Assembly (NCBI GenBank): GCA_032821775.1
Contig: JAVLRN010000001.1
Coordinates: 2,852,001-2,916,000 of the forward strand
Length of the DNA: 64,000 nt
Source of the DNA: Sanguinoderma infundibulare
Lineage: Eukaryota; Basidiomycota; Agaricomycetes; Polyporales; Polyporaceae
Reading direction: 5' to 3'
Shown: positions 1 through 11,823 of the stretch, piece after piece
How positions within the stretch are numbered: the first letter of the stretch is position 1
Layout of the letters: every line of letters begins with the position of its first letter
The notes under the pieces: model-generated
Told to the model about the DNA's origin: nothing
Seen by the model: the letters and a program-made list of their open reading frames with translations, nothing else
Databases searched by the model: none
Position numbers and translations under genes: made by a program

Positions 1-888
1 AGCGGAGCCCACGAACGGTCCGTTAGGCTCCCCACCCAACGCCAATTTGCCGTTCAGGACAATGCAGTCGAGCACATCACCGTCGGGGAAGAGAGCCAAC
101 GCTCTGTAAGTAGTTCTTACGCGTCTCAGAACCTCGCCGACATCTGAACCGACCTGAACACATCAGGCCCCGGAGATCCTCGCAGCACTGGCTGCGGCCG
201 ACGAGCCTCGCACCACACTCAAGAAAAAGGAAAAACAGGCTCTGAAACATCAACTGTTCATCGAACGTAAGATCCGTTTTTTTTATCACATTCCGTCCCC
301 TCCTGCGTCCGTCGCCTGCGCATCACATTTGTAAAGCCGTCTCTAGTGACTCACGAGACGCCATGCGCACAGGATTGGAACAGACCCGGTCCCCTTACTC
401 CAAGTCCCACGAACGCCGACTGAAGCGTAAGGCACGCGAGCAGGTCGCAGGTGGGATGTCCGAGATAACGGCCGCCATATCCGCCGTGGAAGACGACATC
501 CCCGACGCAGTGCGGAACACCCTCGCTGCTGACGCAGCGGACACGGCGTTGAAGCCGAAGAAGGCCGCCCCGAAGCCCGGCCAGATAGGCGAAGGCAAGG
601 GCGCGCCCCTGACCAAGAAACAAAGGAAACGTGCTCTGTACGTGTCCTGACGTCCATGTTGCGCGACTCCCTGTATTACTGCGCGTTCACTCTTCGGTTC
701 GGCCGTGTATGTGGTCAAGAAACTCACGCCGCCCGTTCCCTTGCAGGCAAGTCGAGCGTACGCGCATTCCCATGATCCTCGCCACCCCCGAGTTTGCAGC
801 GAATCCGTTCCAGACCATCCGCACGCATGCACAGAATACGCTCCTCCAGCACGAGCCCCCGACGGCTGCGGCCACTGGCTCAAGCTGA
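1..888 (+). CDS. SLX9: Ribosome biogenesis protein SLX9 (5'-partial)
   Basis: Exons 1-105 (runs off the left edge), 167-266, 373-637 and 747-888; all junctions keep frame. The last three exons show the SLX9/FAM207A pattern in order: a KKEKQALKHQLFIERLE helix, the SPYSKSHERRLKRKAREQ basic segment, a KPGQIGEGKGAPLTKKQRKRAL block, and a C-terminal NPFQTIRTHAQNTL motif. SLX9 is a nucleolar factor bound to pre-40S particles and needed for 18S rRNA precursor processing and export. The family assignment rests on these blocks. The frame of the first exon is less certain because only 35 codons are visible and no start codon lies in the window. It is convergent with the coiled-coil gene that ends at 1734. 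Confidence 0.85.
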
Positions 889-1733
889 ACCTTGTGCCTG
901 AAAATGCCGGTGGTCCACACGTCCTGTCCCAGCTGCAGCTCGGGCGACGTGCTCGGGCCACATCCCGCCTCCGGCCAGTCTGGGTACCTGCGCCACAACT
1001 CGATCCGTGGACGTTGTCGAAATCGCACTCAATTCCGCTTGTCATCGGCGACTTGTTTCGTCCCCCTTTCCATCGGCCCATTCCATCCTCCGAATCCTTG
1101 TACCCTTCAATACTCGGTGGCTTCCGCGGGCCCGCGCATGCAATTCGCCACGTCGTGCCGTAATCATCGGTTCCGATGGCTGTGTCAAAATAAGCTGGCC
1201 CCCATGCGTTCACGCATTTAACGTATTTAACGTGCAAGCTTGTGATGGACGTCCAGGATCGCTTGCGATCGAATCGGCGCATGTATTATGTATATATACT
1301 AGGCAATGTCGTTGTATCGTATGTACGGGGGTATGGATGTGGTCGAAAAGTAGAAGTAATGGCATAAGCGTGCATAACGGGGGCCATAAAAACGTCAGTT
1401 CAAGTTCATAGAATGAAACGTCGTTGGTGGAGGTATCGAATGATGGTATAACACGCAAATGGTGGTAACCGTAATGACAAACCGAGAAAAGAAACCGAAA
1501 CAATGTCATGATCGTCGTGGTAGTGGTGGCGGTAAGCAGTATGCGACAAGACCCGAACACAGTCGAGGTCGTTGTATGCGCGTGTATGCCCGAGCCGATG
1601 TATGTAATGCTAATGCTGCGACCCAATCCAAACATACTCACCTTCGCTGGGCGGTGACAACAACAAGATTCCCGTCTAGAAACACACTAGGGTCGCATCC
1701 AAAATACAGCTCCTCCCGGTCCTTGCCAGTCTA
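889..1733. other. Convergent intergenic region, no gene seen
   Basis: About 845 bases between the stop of SLX9 and the stop of the minus-strand coiled-coil gene. Open frames here are short and have no recognisable protein pattern. The segment near 1280-1300 is AT-rich with a short TATA run. I read it as two facing 3' untranslated regions. Confidence 0.5.
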
Positions 1734-4298
1734 TTAGTCGTCATCACCCTCGCCCTTGCTCATCCCCGCACTCCAGACCGTGCTCCCACTCCCGCTCCTG
1801 TGGCTGCTACGCCGGTCCCCGCTCCTGCGGACGATCTCCGTGTAGCCGCCGGGGGAACCCTTCGAGATCTGCTCGCTCAACTGGCGTTCGTGCGCGTCCA
1901 AGGCCGCGATCGTGTTCTCCGCCTCGGCCTGCTCGAGTGCCTCCTGCGTAAGATTGGGACCGGTAACCGGTATCGAGCTAGCCGACGCATCCGAATTCGC
2001 CCGCCGGAAGAACGAGAACCTCGACGACGTGGTGGGGGTCATTGGCCCTGCCGTCGCAGGGGTGATGGTGGCTGCAGTGACTGGGGTACGCAGGGGGATC
2101 TCGCCACCCGGGGAGGAATAGCTCTTACCCAGAGCTGGCACTGTTGGCGTCATAGGCTTGTCGATGCCCATGAGTTTCATCGTCGCGTGAAGCCGTTCGC
2201 GCTCCCGGCGATCCTCATCGTCCTCCTGCGTGTCAAGCTTCCTCGCACTGGTCACTACCGCGGTCGCTCCCGCCTTCAGGGTAAGGGGACGCAAGTGGGG
2301 GTCAGGCTTCTTATCCGCTTCAGCTCCTCCGAAGAGTGAGAACCGGCTCCAGTCGAACGATAGCGACCGGCGTGACGCGCGCGTGGAACGTGCAGGGGCA
2401 GGCGGACTATTGGTCTTGGCGGCGGTCTGTGCGGCGCGGACGTCATCGAAGGTAGTGAGCCGTCCCGGCTGTGGGGAAGCGACGGCTGACGAATTGGACG
2501 AGAATGGGAAAATGGCTGATTGCGGGCGGCCCTTCTTCGGGGGTTGACCTACCGCCGGGTTTGGGGAGTTCGGGATGACATCGGAGAACGTCGTGAATTT
2601 AGCGGCGGAAGGAGGAGGGGACGAAGCCTTGTCGTAGTCGACGGCGAGGACGTGCTCGAAGCCTTCTTGCGAAATGATACGGTCGATGATCTTGGACGCG
2701 TACAAAGACAAAGCCTTGTTGGCATCCTTGAGGTTTTTGACCTCGCTCTTGAGGATCTCGATGTCGTCCGACGGGCCCGTAGCCTCCGCACCCTCTGACA
2801 TTGAGGAGACCTTGCGGTCTGTACTCTTCCGGCCGCGCTTGTTCTTCGGGTTGAGGATGGAGCGATCGGTATCCAGGGACGCACGACCCTCCACAAGGTC
2901 CTTGTTCTCCGCGCGCCCAAGCTCTGCGGCAAGGTCCAAGCCAGGTCCGGTGATGGGAAGGTTGGCAAGCGACTCGCCGCGGGGTGCAGGAGAAGAGCGG
3001 GAGTTGGTTGACGTGGTACGCCTGCGTCCACCTTTGCGGAGGTTGCCCCTAGCAGGAGACTCCGCGTCCTTGCTTTCGCGGTCCTGTTCATCTTGTTGGA
3101 ACTCGGGGTCGAGCTCATGTTCTGGGTCCTGCGCACGCTCGTCCCGCTCGTCGACAGGGTCGAGGACACTGCGCTGGCTTGTATTCCTGCTGAGAAGACT
3201 CTCCGCGTCGCGATTATCGTCGTCGTCGCCAGTCTCGGAACTGTCACTGGGTTCGGTGACGCTTGCGCCGCCCATGCGCAACACGTCGAACTGTCCGTTG
3301 AGGGTCTTCTCGCGAAGGAGGATGTTGTAGGACTCGTTCTCCTCCTGCAGTTCATTGTTCACGCGTTTGAGGTCGTGAAGCTGTGTCTGGAGAAGGGCGA
3401 GTGTGGACTGGAGGGAGTTGTAGGAAATAGAGAGGGTCGAGAGCTCTAAGCGAAGGGCGGTCATCTCGGCTGGTTCCTGCTCTGGATCGGTAATGTCCTG
3501 CTTGGGAGAATCAACCTCGGCAGGTTGCTCCTCTACATCTGTCTCCGATTCGGCCACTGATACGACAGATGGAGACGTAAGGATGGGCGGGGGCAGTTTG
3601 CGTGTTTGTGTGAGGGACTGGATGCGTGACTTGAGGTGCTGTTCATTGTCGTAGAACGCTTGACGCTCAGCCTCAAACGTTGTAGTCTGTACGTGCATGC
3701 GCAATCAGTATGAAACGGACGGATTACGAAAGGTGTAGCCAAACGGACCTGCTCGTTGTATCGACGTTGTGTATCGCGCTTCTCCTTCTCTAGTTCGCGG
3801 ACCTGTGTCCGGAGCTTCTCGACAAGTTCCATGCGGGCACCCATCTCCTCCTCCATGCGACTCTGGTCGGCATAGAGCTCTTGGAGACGTGACTCTGCGG
3901 CATTGAGGGCGGAAGTGAGGTTGTCACTCTCAGCTGTGAGTTGTGTGATCGTGGCCTCCTTGTCTTGGAGTTTCACAAGCAACTGGGGAAACGCGGACGG
4001 TGAGACTGGGATGTAAGTGACCCATTGCAACCTGTACACGTACCTTCTCCTTCTTTTCTGTCTCCTCCTTGAGGGAGGCTGACAAGGACTCTCGTGTCTC
4101 GCCAGATGCAGGAGACGGGGTTCCGTTGGGCTTGATGAGAGATTGCCTGCGGACGGGAGAAGCGGTAGCACGTGGGTTGACTGCTGAGCGGGCAGTCGCG
4201 CCTTTGGCAATAGAGGAGACGGGGGAAGCGGACGAGCTGGGAGTGGGGGGTGATCGTCGTGAGGCAGGCGTGGCTCGTGCAGACGCAGTGGTGGCCAT
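1734..4298 (-). CDS. Conserved fungal coiled-coil protein, low-complexity N terminus
   Basis: Three exons on the minus strand: 4298-4044, 3982-3749 and 3686-1734; the product is about 813 residues. The first 80 residues are Ser/Pro/Ala-rich. Residues about 80-180 form a heptad-rich coiled coil (LLVKLQDKEATITQLTAE onward), followed by a second coiled coil with NELQEENESYNILLREKTLNG. Near residue 430 comes another helix with LKDANKALSLYASKIIDRII and GFEHVL. The remaining 300 residues are disordered and Ser/Thr/Pro-rich. The EENESYNILL and NKALSLYASKII segments resemble ascomycete proteins loosely labelled 'M protein repeat'; that is from memory. The role is unknown; a scaffold or cytoskeletal adaptor is inference only. 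It shares a promoter region with XRCC2. Confidence 0.8.
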
Positions 4299-4685
4299 GA
4301 TGGGACGTCGCTGCAAGGAGTAGAGATTTGGGTTTGAAAGATAGAGTCGGGCAGCCCTGCCGCCGCAGTGTCGAGGTAGATGTCGAGAACGGGGGCGGGG
4401 GAGGGTGCGCTGACGAGGAGGGAGTAGCGGTGAGGGCGGTCGTTAAGTCTATAACAGCCACTGTCCACTTGCACGGAAACAATCACTTCCTCGGCGCCTA
4501 ACCCCACGTGCGCAGCCGATCGCGATTTCAGGCCGAGTCTCGCAGTCGCCGCGCCCAGGACGAGTACTGGCAGCAGTCGCCACAACCACGCCGCCGCGTT
4601 CAAGTTACTAGCTACCCTGACACCAACTGGTCATCTCGGCCGGCAGCTATAGAACCCCGTTCTGTTCATTCGACCTCTCAGGACG
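4299..4685. promoter_or_regulatory. Divergent promoter region between coiled-coil gene and XRCC2
   Basis: 387 bases separate the two start codons, which point away from each other, so both promoters must lie here. No clear TATA element or repeated operator was recognised. Confidence 0.5.
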
Positions 4686-5993
4686 ATGGAGAGCGAACTC
4701 TGTGCATCCTATCTTCTGGCAGAGATACAGTCAGAGTCCCTCCAAGCGGTACGCAAAGCAAAAAAAAAATTGCCCGCAGCTCCGGCTGACACTCGAGTTC
4801 GCAGTTTCTGACGTCCGTTAGGCGCGAGAGTGAGTGCCCCGATCTCACTTGCCGACCCGTAGTTACCATCGGGAGCTCACCAGCTTCCAGCATGCTCTGC
4901 AGGATCCACCTACATTCATGCCCTGGACACGTATCTATCCTCCGTCAATGCCAGTCGCAGCTCTCGTAGCTGGCCTCTCAATCGCGGCGACGTCATCGAA
5001 GTCCAAGGACCAGCGGCAAGCGGCAAGACACACTTCCTTTGCCATATGTTGGTCACCTGCTTGATGCCCCCTCAATACCAGGGTAAACAATTAGGAGGCT
5101 GGGGAAGGGCAGCCATCCTTTTCGATACCGATGGGAAATTCAGCATTTTTAGACTTCGTGAACTCTTCGTCTCGCGTTTGACCCGCCTTCTTGGACACAG
5201 CAGTTCCCATGACGCAACCCTCACCGTCGAATTGGAAGATTTCGCCATCCAGTGCTTGGAGAACTTGCACGTCTTCCGCCCCACTTCTTCGGCACAGCTT
5301 GCCATCACCCTCCTTCATCTGCCAAAATTCCACAGGACGAATCCTCGTATGCAGGACATCGAGATCGGACTTCTTGCCGTCGATTCCCTAAGCGCGTTCT
5401 ATTGGAGAGATCGCCACTCCCTCGAGCAACTTCGGGATGCAGCAGACGACTTGTCCCACACCGCCCTCCCTCCCAATCCGATACACTACGTCGTAAAAGC
5501 ATTACAATCGTTCCGTTCCTCCCATCGTCCTATCATCCTGCTGTCCAATTGGGGCCTGAACTCGTTCATAAAGTCGCCTGGTCCCAACGAACCCGAGTCC
5601 CCATTTTACAGACAGCATCTCTATCCATTCCCAGCTCCCTTCGAAGCCCACGGAGCCGCCGAAGCCATCTCAAATCTGCAAAGTTCTCAGAAGCCGCGCT
5701 CTTCTAGTGTCGATTCTTCCCGAGACAGCCCTGCGGGGCTCGCACCTCGTCAAACAGACGCCACTCTACCTCTCCACTACCACATTACCCTTCATCCGTC
5801 CCCCGTCGACCCATTCCCTGCATCATACACCCTCGCTGAAGCCATGGCCCAGGAGCACATGCGTGCCGTACTCGTGGACAAGGGCGAGGTCCAGGGGCTG
5901 GTTCGTACGCCTGGGAGCCATGCCGTCGGGGAGTTTGCGTTCCGCATCGGAAACCAGGAGATCTTCGTCGACGACGTCGAACACCCACCATAG
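4686..5993 (+). CDS. XRCC2: DNA repair protein XRCC2 (Rad51 paralog)
   Basis: Exons 4686-4748, 4805-4829 (only 25 bases) and 4903-5993; 392 residues. The Walker A motif GPAASGKT is at about residues 65-72, followed by the XRCC2-like order of blocks: LMPPQYQGK, AAILFDTDGKFSIFRLREL, and a Walker B-type strand IGLLAVDSLSAFYWRDR, whose LDSLSAFYW core is a hallmark of XRCC2 rather than of other Rad51 paralogs. XRCC2 works in the Rad51 paralog complex that loads and stabilises Rad51 filaments in homologous recombination. The C-terminal 130 residues, with a Ser-rich linker and a final beta-rich part, are longer than in animals. The tiny second exon is required to join the N-terminal helix to the ATPase core in frame. 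Confidence 0.85.
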
Positions 5994-7282
5994 CCGCGGA
6001 CACTGATTTATAGACTGGATTCGTGCTTGTCGGGGTGGCGAGGATGACGAGTATGCCTTCGCCAAGTCGCCTTCTTGCGAATATTTCCTTGGGGCCCGTA
6101 TTGATGTATTGTGACATCTGCGAGGAAATCATCAACGGTTTCAAGGTCGTTCTGGGTGAGTCTCAATCCTTCTAGTTCCATGATGCGCATTACTGATTTC
6201 GCCTGTGCACTCGATCCAGACGCGGCGGGTGTCCCCTCGTCCTATCGGCTATCATAGCCCCCTTATCGCTGTCCTCTCGGTGACGACCGCCGACTCGACC
6301 AGGTCTCGACATCCTGCCTTAAGTTTGCAATCGCAACTCGTGGGGCCCAAAGCAGTTGACGCATAACTGCATAGATTCTATGTACAAACGCTCAATTTCC
6401 ACCCCTTCGCCTCATATCTTTGTGCATCTAGCCGCCGTGCATGACATGCCTTAATATGATCAATGAAGTTCAACCTCCTGCCCAGGTAGACACGCCTGCA
6501 ATTTCGCCCCAACCGCCGCTTATTAGCGCCACTACGTCCCTGGGAGCAAACAGCCGACTTCTTATTCTCTATGCAGATTGAAAGCCAAGCGATGCCTGGA
6601 AAACCACGTGCGAATGTGGACGCAACCATATTGAACAACAGTGACTGCAACGAGAGTTAGCGGGAACGACGCGGCCCGACTCTGTACGGCAATCGGTCCC
6701 CGGGCCTTTGTTGGTATCCCGCAGGACAGAGAAATGAACGGTGCCGGTGTTTGTGAACCAGTCCCGGTCGAAGGAGTGGTGAATATGTCGCACCATCTGT
6801 GGTTTGTTCGACGGCGCCTTGGCCAACGCACGACTCGTCGGGCGGTCTGTGGGGTTGGGGTTTGACAGGACTCGAGGATAATAATGACACTGTTGCCTGT
6901 AGGGGTCGTGATTGTGGCCGGGGCCCGATGGATAGCAACCAACCAGGATAACGTTCAGATACACTCTGCAGGCCAGTCAGATGAAAATCGTCTTCGGTTT
7001 TGGTACTTTTGAGCTCTTCTCCCAGTATTATCCAAGATGTTTTCATTAGATCGGGTAAGATAGGTCTCCCAGGTACTACAGGGTACGATAACGAAAGCTT
7101 TGACAAAGGAAAGCAACGACGATCTCAGCAGAAAGCGGACAGCAATAAGAATACGAGCAAAGAAGACAACCAGATGAGCAGATCTAGGATACAAGGAGGA
7201 CGCCTGATTGCGAGCCATAGCCCCAAACCGATGATACAGAACGAAAGCCAAGCGGAGCGAATCAGAGCCGGGTCAACGATCC
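5994..7282. other. Intergenic region, no gene seen
   Basis: 1.3 kb between the stop of XRCC2 and the stop of the minus-strand adenylating enzyme, so both neighbours end here. The open frames are short, lack good splice partners and match no family I know. A 60-codon minus-strand frame at 6008-6190 was looked at and not called. Confidence 0.45.
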
Positions 7283-9046
7283 TCAATTCGTCCCATAGAT
7301 CCTGTCGAGGTCCTCCTTGAACCTCTCCTCGACTGCCCTGCGACGGATGTTCCCCTTCGTCGCCGTCCGTGGCAGCGTACCGGCCGGCACGACGACCACG
7401 AACTCGGCCGACACGATCCGCTCGTGCACGTAGCGGCGGGAGTGGAAGTGCCGCGTGCGGCGGATGACGTCGCGGCTCAGCTTCTCCGCGTCCAGCTCGC
7501 CCTTCGGCTCGACGAAGAGCGCAGGCGAGGGGCGGCCGTTGCCGACGACCACGCACGCGGCGACGAGGTCCGCGCACGTCGCGAGGACGTTCTCCTCGAT
7601 CGCCTTCGTGTCGCACCGGAGGGCGGTCGCGGACTTGATCCAGTCGTCGTCCCGTCCGCGCGAGACGAATCGCCCCGGGCCGACCTCGAGGAAGAGGTCG
7701 CCGGTGTGGTAGTGTCCGTCGGGTCCGCGGAGGGACGGGTGTGGGCAGTCTCCGGAATGCGAGAGGATGACGAGCTCGTACAGCCTGTGGTTGGCATCGG
7801 TGTATCCTGTCTCGGACTTGGCCAGCTCGAGAGCCTCGGAGTCGAGTGCGGGCGTCACGGGGCGGAACTCGTACGCGGTGCCCTCGATGACCTGGAGCTG
7901 GGGCGCGTCCTTCCCCCTTCCACCAACGGAGAGCATCATGGCGCCGACCTCGGTGCTGCCGAAGCAGTTCTTGATTAAGATACCGTTGGCGTATGCCCAC
8001 GCTTCCTCTTCGGCAGCGAGGGGTAGTCCTGTGTACAGGAGCTCGTCGAGGGACGTAAGAGCGGCAAGGAGAGCGGGGTTTGAGCGTGCGTTGCGAAGAT
8101 GGGTGCCGAGGAAGGAGGCGAACTGGTTGAGGCGGTTCAGACCGCAGCGGTGGACCATGTCGAGGAGCTCATCCGAGGAGAAAGGGAGCGCTGTGGGCTG
8201 GATGGTGCAAGACCCATGTTGTAGGAAGCCCATGAGCATGAACGTCTGTCCGATGTGGGACATGGACCCTCTGTTAACGCAACGAGTGTCAGTAAAGCAT
8301 GAACGTGACTAAGACCAGGAACGATCGCGTGAAGGACACTCACATCCAGACAGTGACATCGTGCCTGTCCGTGCTGCGTGGACGAGTGACGTGCGCCGCT
8401 TTCTCGACGGTGGCGTTGACCCAGTTAGCAGTGCAGGGGACGAGCTTGGGACTGCCGGAGGTAGATCCCGAGGTGTGGTAAATCATGACGATCTCGCCAC
8501 CGTTGGACGGCACCCAGAGGGGCGGAAGAGGTGAGTCGCTGACGTCTACCGAGCGGACGTCGATGGCAAGCTCAGCGGGGATGGGGCAGTTGACGACGAT
8601 GGACGCAAAGGCGGAATCAAAGACCAACGCTTGCGCACCAGCTCGATGAAGGAGCTCATACACGACATCGGGGCTGGGTAGCCTGAGAGAGAAGAGCTGC
8701 GGGATGTATCCTGCCCTTGCGATGCCGTAGACGTGGAGAACGTCCAGGTACGTGGTGCCACCGAGCCTGCGGAGATGGTAAGTTGGTTTGCGCCCGCAGT
8801 AGAAATGTCGTGTACTGACCACAAGCCAACTATGGAACGGCTACGGATCCCATACGCGGATAGTGTACGGGCCCAGTGGCGCGCAGACCGTTCGACATCG
8901 AGGAGAAATTGCTGGTAGGAGATTGGGACCCATTCCTCGACGACGGTCTTGTCGGTAACAGACAAGCGAGGAAGCCTGAATGCCGGAGAAGAAGAGTAGA
9001 CAGCAGCAGAGTGCTCGAGGACGGTGAGGTGAGTGCGGTAACTCAT
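7283..9046 (-). CDS. Stand-alone AMP-binding (adenylate-forming) enzyme, NRPS-like
   Basis: Exons 9046-8820, 8766-8344 and 8270-7283; 545 residues. It shows the ANL-superfamily core motifs: YHTSGSTSGSPKLVP (A3, about 172-186), NCFGSTEVG (A5, about 318-326), YHTGDLF (A7), RGRDDDWIKSATALRCDT (A8), and a C-terminal PRTATKGNIRR with the A10 lysine near 522. It should therefore activate a carboxylic acid with ATP. The A3 wording is that of basidiomycete adenylate-forming reductases and other NRPS-like enzymes, which normally continue into a carrier-protein domain and a reductase or thioesterase domain. Here the chain stops 23 residues after the A10 lysine. The substrate cannot be told, and an acyl-CoA ligase-like activity is possible. 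No biosynthetic partners lie beside it. Confidence 0.85.
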
Positions 9047-9957
9047 TGTGAGTTGTGTGTCTGTCGGGTGGATGTTGAGTCGAATGTAATCAGTATCGTG
9101 CACTTTTATACGTATGCATACAACGCACCACCAGGACGAAAGAGCTATGCATGGCGGTAAAGAATGCCAGGCGAAACAGTCACAACGTCAGACCGTTCGA
9201 TATGGGAGCTCCGCTGGTAAATTGGACAGGTCGCCAGTCGCCGACGTCGCGCGGGGTGATGACAGTGTCCAACGTTTTGCTGTGCGTGGTCTCCCCCCCT
9301 CCGGGTAAGCGTCGCTCAGTCCGATTTACGGTAATGATACCATGTTGGCTGCCCGTGGCGTGCATAAAAAGCCGCTGAAAGGCCGGTTGCGCATGCTGCA
9401 ACATGACATGAGCATCCGAATCGGAGGAGGGAGGATGGGAACACTGGCGCCTCCAAATCAGGTACAGCAAATGGGAGAAGCAACTACCTGAGATCGCATT
9501 TGGCAACACCACACCATGGTAGGCTGACAGCGCCCGGCAAACGACATTGTTACACAGCCCGACAGTCATTGCTCAATAAACTGTAACCCTTGATATCGAC
9601 GGGGTGGGTACAGGTATTTCCGACGTTGAGAGGCCTCGCTACCGCACCGGGCGTCGGATACGCCACCTCGGTCATGACTCGACATCTGTCGCCATCTTGA
9701 GAACGCATTGTTGAGAACAAGGCAGGGAGGGTCGGTCGCAGGTCGAGGAGCGGTGCGACTGGGAGGACAGGGAGTTGGCAGGATGGCGGGGGGCCGATTG
9801 GATCTGTCGCGGGCCTTGATCTGGCCACGGATCGCGCGTGCCCGATGCCGATCAGCAAGATTGGAGTCGTGGCCTGGACTCGCGGGTCGTCGCGGGTGGT
9901 TCTCTTCCGTTCCTGCTGCCCACACACCGGCAGTTTTCTCCCAGCTCCGTCCATTCC
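9047..9957. other. Intergenic region upstream of the adenylating enzyme
   Basis: About 0.9 kb holding the promoter of the minus-strand adenylating enzyme and possibly that of a weak plus-strand candidate at 9958. No convincing coding pattern, repeat or motif was seen. Confidence 0.4.
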
Positions 9958-10518
9958 ATGCATCTTCAACACTCACCTGCGAGCGCTCGTAAAATTGACG
10001 GACGGAGTCTTCTTGCGTCCGTTCCGGCCTTTCTCGCGCCCGCCTTCACGACGCTCGCGCTGGAACAAGGTTGCAAGTTCGCCGTTCAGACTTCGCTCAG
10101 CCTCGTCCAATTCTTGGATACCACGGCCCGCACGCACATCCAGACCCGAGAGCTACGTGATTCTCTTACCAAGCTCGCTGGGCCATCGCTGCGAGTCGGG
10201 ACGCTGACCAGTTATCGGTAAGCCGCAGAAGACTAACTCCGGAATACATACCATTCCATGCAAAAGATCAATGACGCACACGGGCAACGCAGCGCAGATA
10301 CAATCCCTTACATAAAACAACCGCCGATGTATCGTGTATCTCGGTATGTTCTCCTCTTCAACACATGTGGCGTGTAGACTTGTGGCTGAACTCACTTCCT
10401 CGCAATTTTCAGGTTCGCACCAAGTATGCTGCAGGCTGTGAGCACTCTGCTACTGCCCCATCACTCTGTCATGTGGTCACCAATCCTCAATAAAACAATA
10501 TCGTCCGTCTGGGCCTAG
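9958..10518 (+). CDS. Possible small hypothetical protein
   Basis: A two-exon model, 9958-10217 and 10413-10518, joins in frame (CG|gtaagc ... ttttcag|G) and would encode about 121 residues. The first exon reads as a helical, moderately hydrophobic stretch (SLLASVPAFLAPAFTTLALEQG). An AATAAA-like signal lies at about 10489, just before the stop. No family was recognised, the frame is short and the neighbourhood is non-coding, so this could be chance. An alternative donor, GTGAGC near 10438, would extend the transcript into later exons. Confidence 0.25.
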
Positions 10519-10975
10519 TCTTGATGGCGAAATCCCATCTTGCCGTCGTTCCTGATTCGATCCACTCGAGGTTGAGACTCAGCCTCCTCTTGCCGTCTCG
10601 ACGATCCCGCCGTCGACCAGGCCACTCACTGTAAGACCTCAGGTCCCCGACGATCACCCACGTCCACCCTTGCCTTTCCTGGGCACGACATCCAGTTATG
10701 AACGGATGCCATCGTTCTTACTCGCTGCGACGCGTCGCAGTCCCTGATTCGCGTCCCTAGCTGTCCCAAAACAAGTCCTTCTTCCTCGCCCTATCTCTCG
10801 CATCGTTCACGAGCCTGTCAATGATCCTTCGCATCTTCCCAAGCCACCATCGCGAATTTGCCCTGTATCGACCACCGCGCCGGATCGCCAGCAGCAGTGC
10901 TCGTGGTACACTATGTCCTATCGCCGACACTCGAGAATCGCGCGCACTATATCACCACTCCCACTCTAAGCTGAC
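10519..10975. other. Intergenic region, nothing recognised
   Basis: 457 bases of CT-rich sequence between two weak small-gene candidates. A plus-strand open frame here has no splice support and no protein pattern. Confidence 0.4.
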
Positions 10976-11307
10976 ATGCCGACGTCGCGGCCCAAACCGT
11001 TCGTACCCTCGACTCTGGCAATCGCACCGAATGCGCTCCACGGGTACCGCATGCGCCCAATAAACGTCTCCCCGTTGGCGACTAGTCGCGCCGCGGCGGT
11101 GTACGTCGCGCACCCGGGCCGGCTGATCGTCGTCCTTCTGACGACTTGTCGAGCTGCAGTGAGTCATATGTTCTCGTTCGCAGCTCATTAGCGCGACCAC
11201 CGACTGACCACAGCCTATGACATGTCATAAATTCCTTGACTATATCAGGAAACGTACCACAGCCTCATCCGCGCGGCCTACGAGCGGAACCCCGTCGAGG
11301 AATGCTG
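10976..11307 (+). CDS. Possible small protein, 80 residues
   Basis: ATG at 10976, exon to 11158 (donor GTGAGT), then exon 11249-11307 after an atatcag acceptor; the two exons join in phase 0. The product would begin MPTSRPKPFVPS, carry a hydrophobic patch (RLIVVLLTTC) and end ETYHSLIRAAYERNPVEEC. The second exon looks more protein-like than its surroundings, and the splice signals are good, but I know no homologous family. It may instead be the 3' part of a longer gene that begins upstream. Confidence 0.3.
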
Positions 11308-11823
11308 ACGTGCTCCAGGTTGCGATTTTGCTGGTCGAAGCAGGGATTTAGAGACAATCGGACTGCTTCTTCTGCAAACCTCCCTCTCACTTCCTTCTTC
11401 CTCCCACCGTCGACGGCCTTCTTCCTGTTCTACTCGCAGCCAAGCGGTCATCAGACAGAGAAGTTGCTCCCTAACGCACATCGAGACGCAATCTCTTGGC
11501 TGGTGGACTTCGTCGAAGATCGGGCCTGGCAAGAGAAGAGAAGGTGCGATGGTGTATGTGCATATGTTCTAGCATGCCACGAGCTGAATAATGTACATGT
11601 ACATAGATGAAGGCGGCTATGGACAAGTCAATAATGATAGAAGCAAAACGGGTCCCAACGTCTCGACCAGCCCAAGGAGGGTATATCACAACATCCGTGC
11701 CTCGAACATACACAGCGTGTCGAGCCCAACGCCCATAAACCCCAAAAGCCCAAAGACGCAAAAATGCAATACGCCCGCCCGTCGGACGCTCGCCTCGTCG
11801 CCCGCGGGCGCCACAGACATCGC
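11308..11823. other. Intergenic region upstream of the F-box gene's stop
   Basis: About 0.5 kb of presumed 3' flank for a possible small plus-strand gene and for the minus-strand F-box gene. No supported feature. Confidence 0.4.

Noticed and set aside
395..1282. Long minus-strand open frame opposite SLX9
   Set aside because: It is the antisense of a gene with strong family motifs and has no pattern of its own.
6008..6190. 60-codon minus-strand frame starting MRIMELEGLRL
   Set aside because: Short, no splice signals, no family; likely chance.
7125..8000. 291-codon minus-strand frame in the adenylating enzyme region
   Set aside because: Out-of-frame shadow (Arg/Pro-rich) of the enzyme's last exon.
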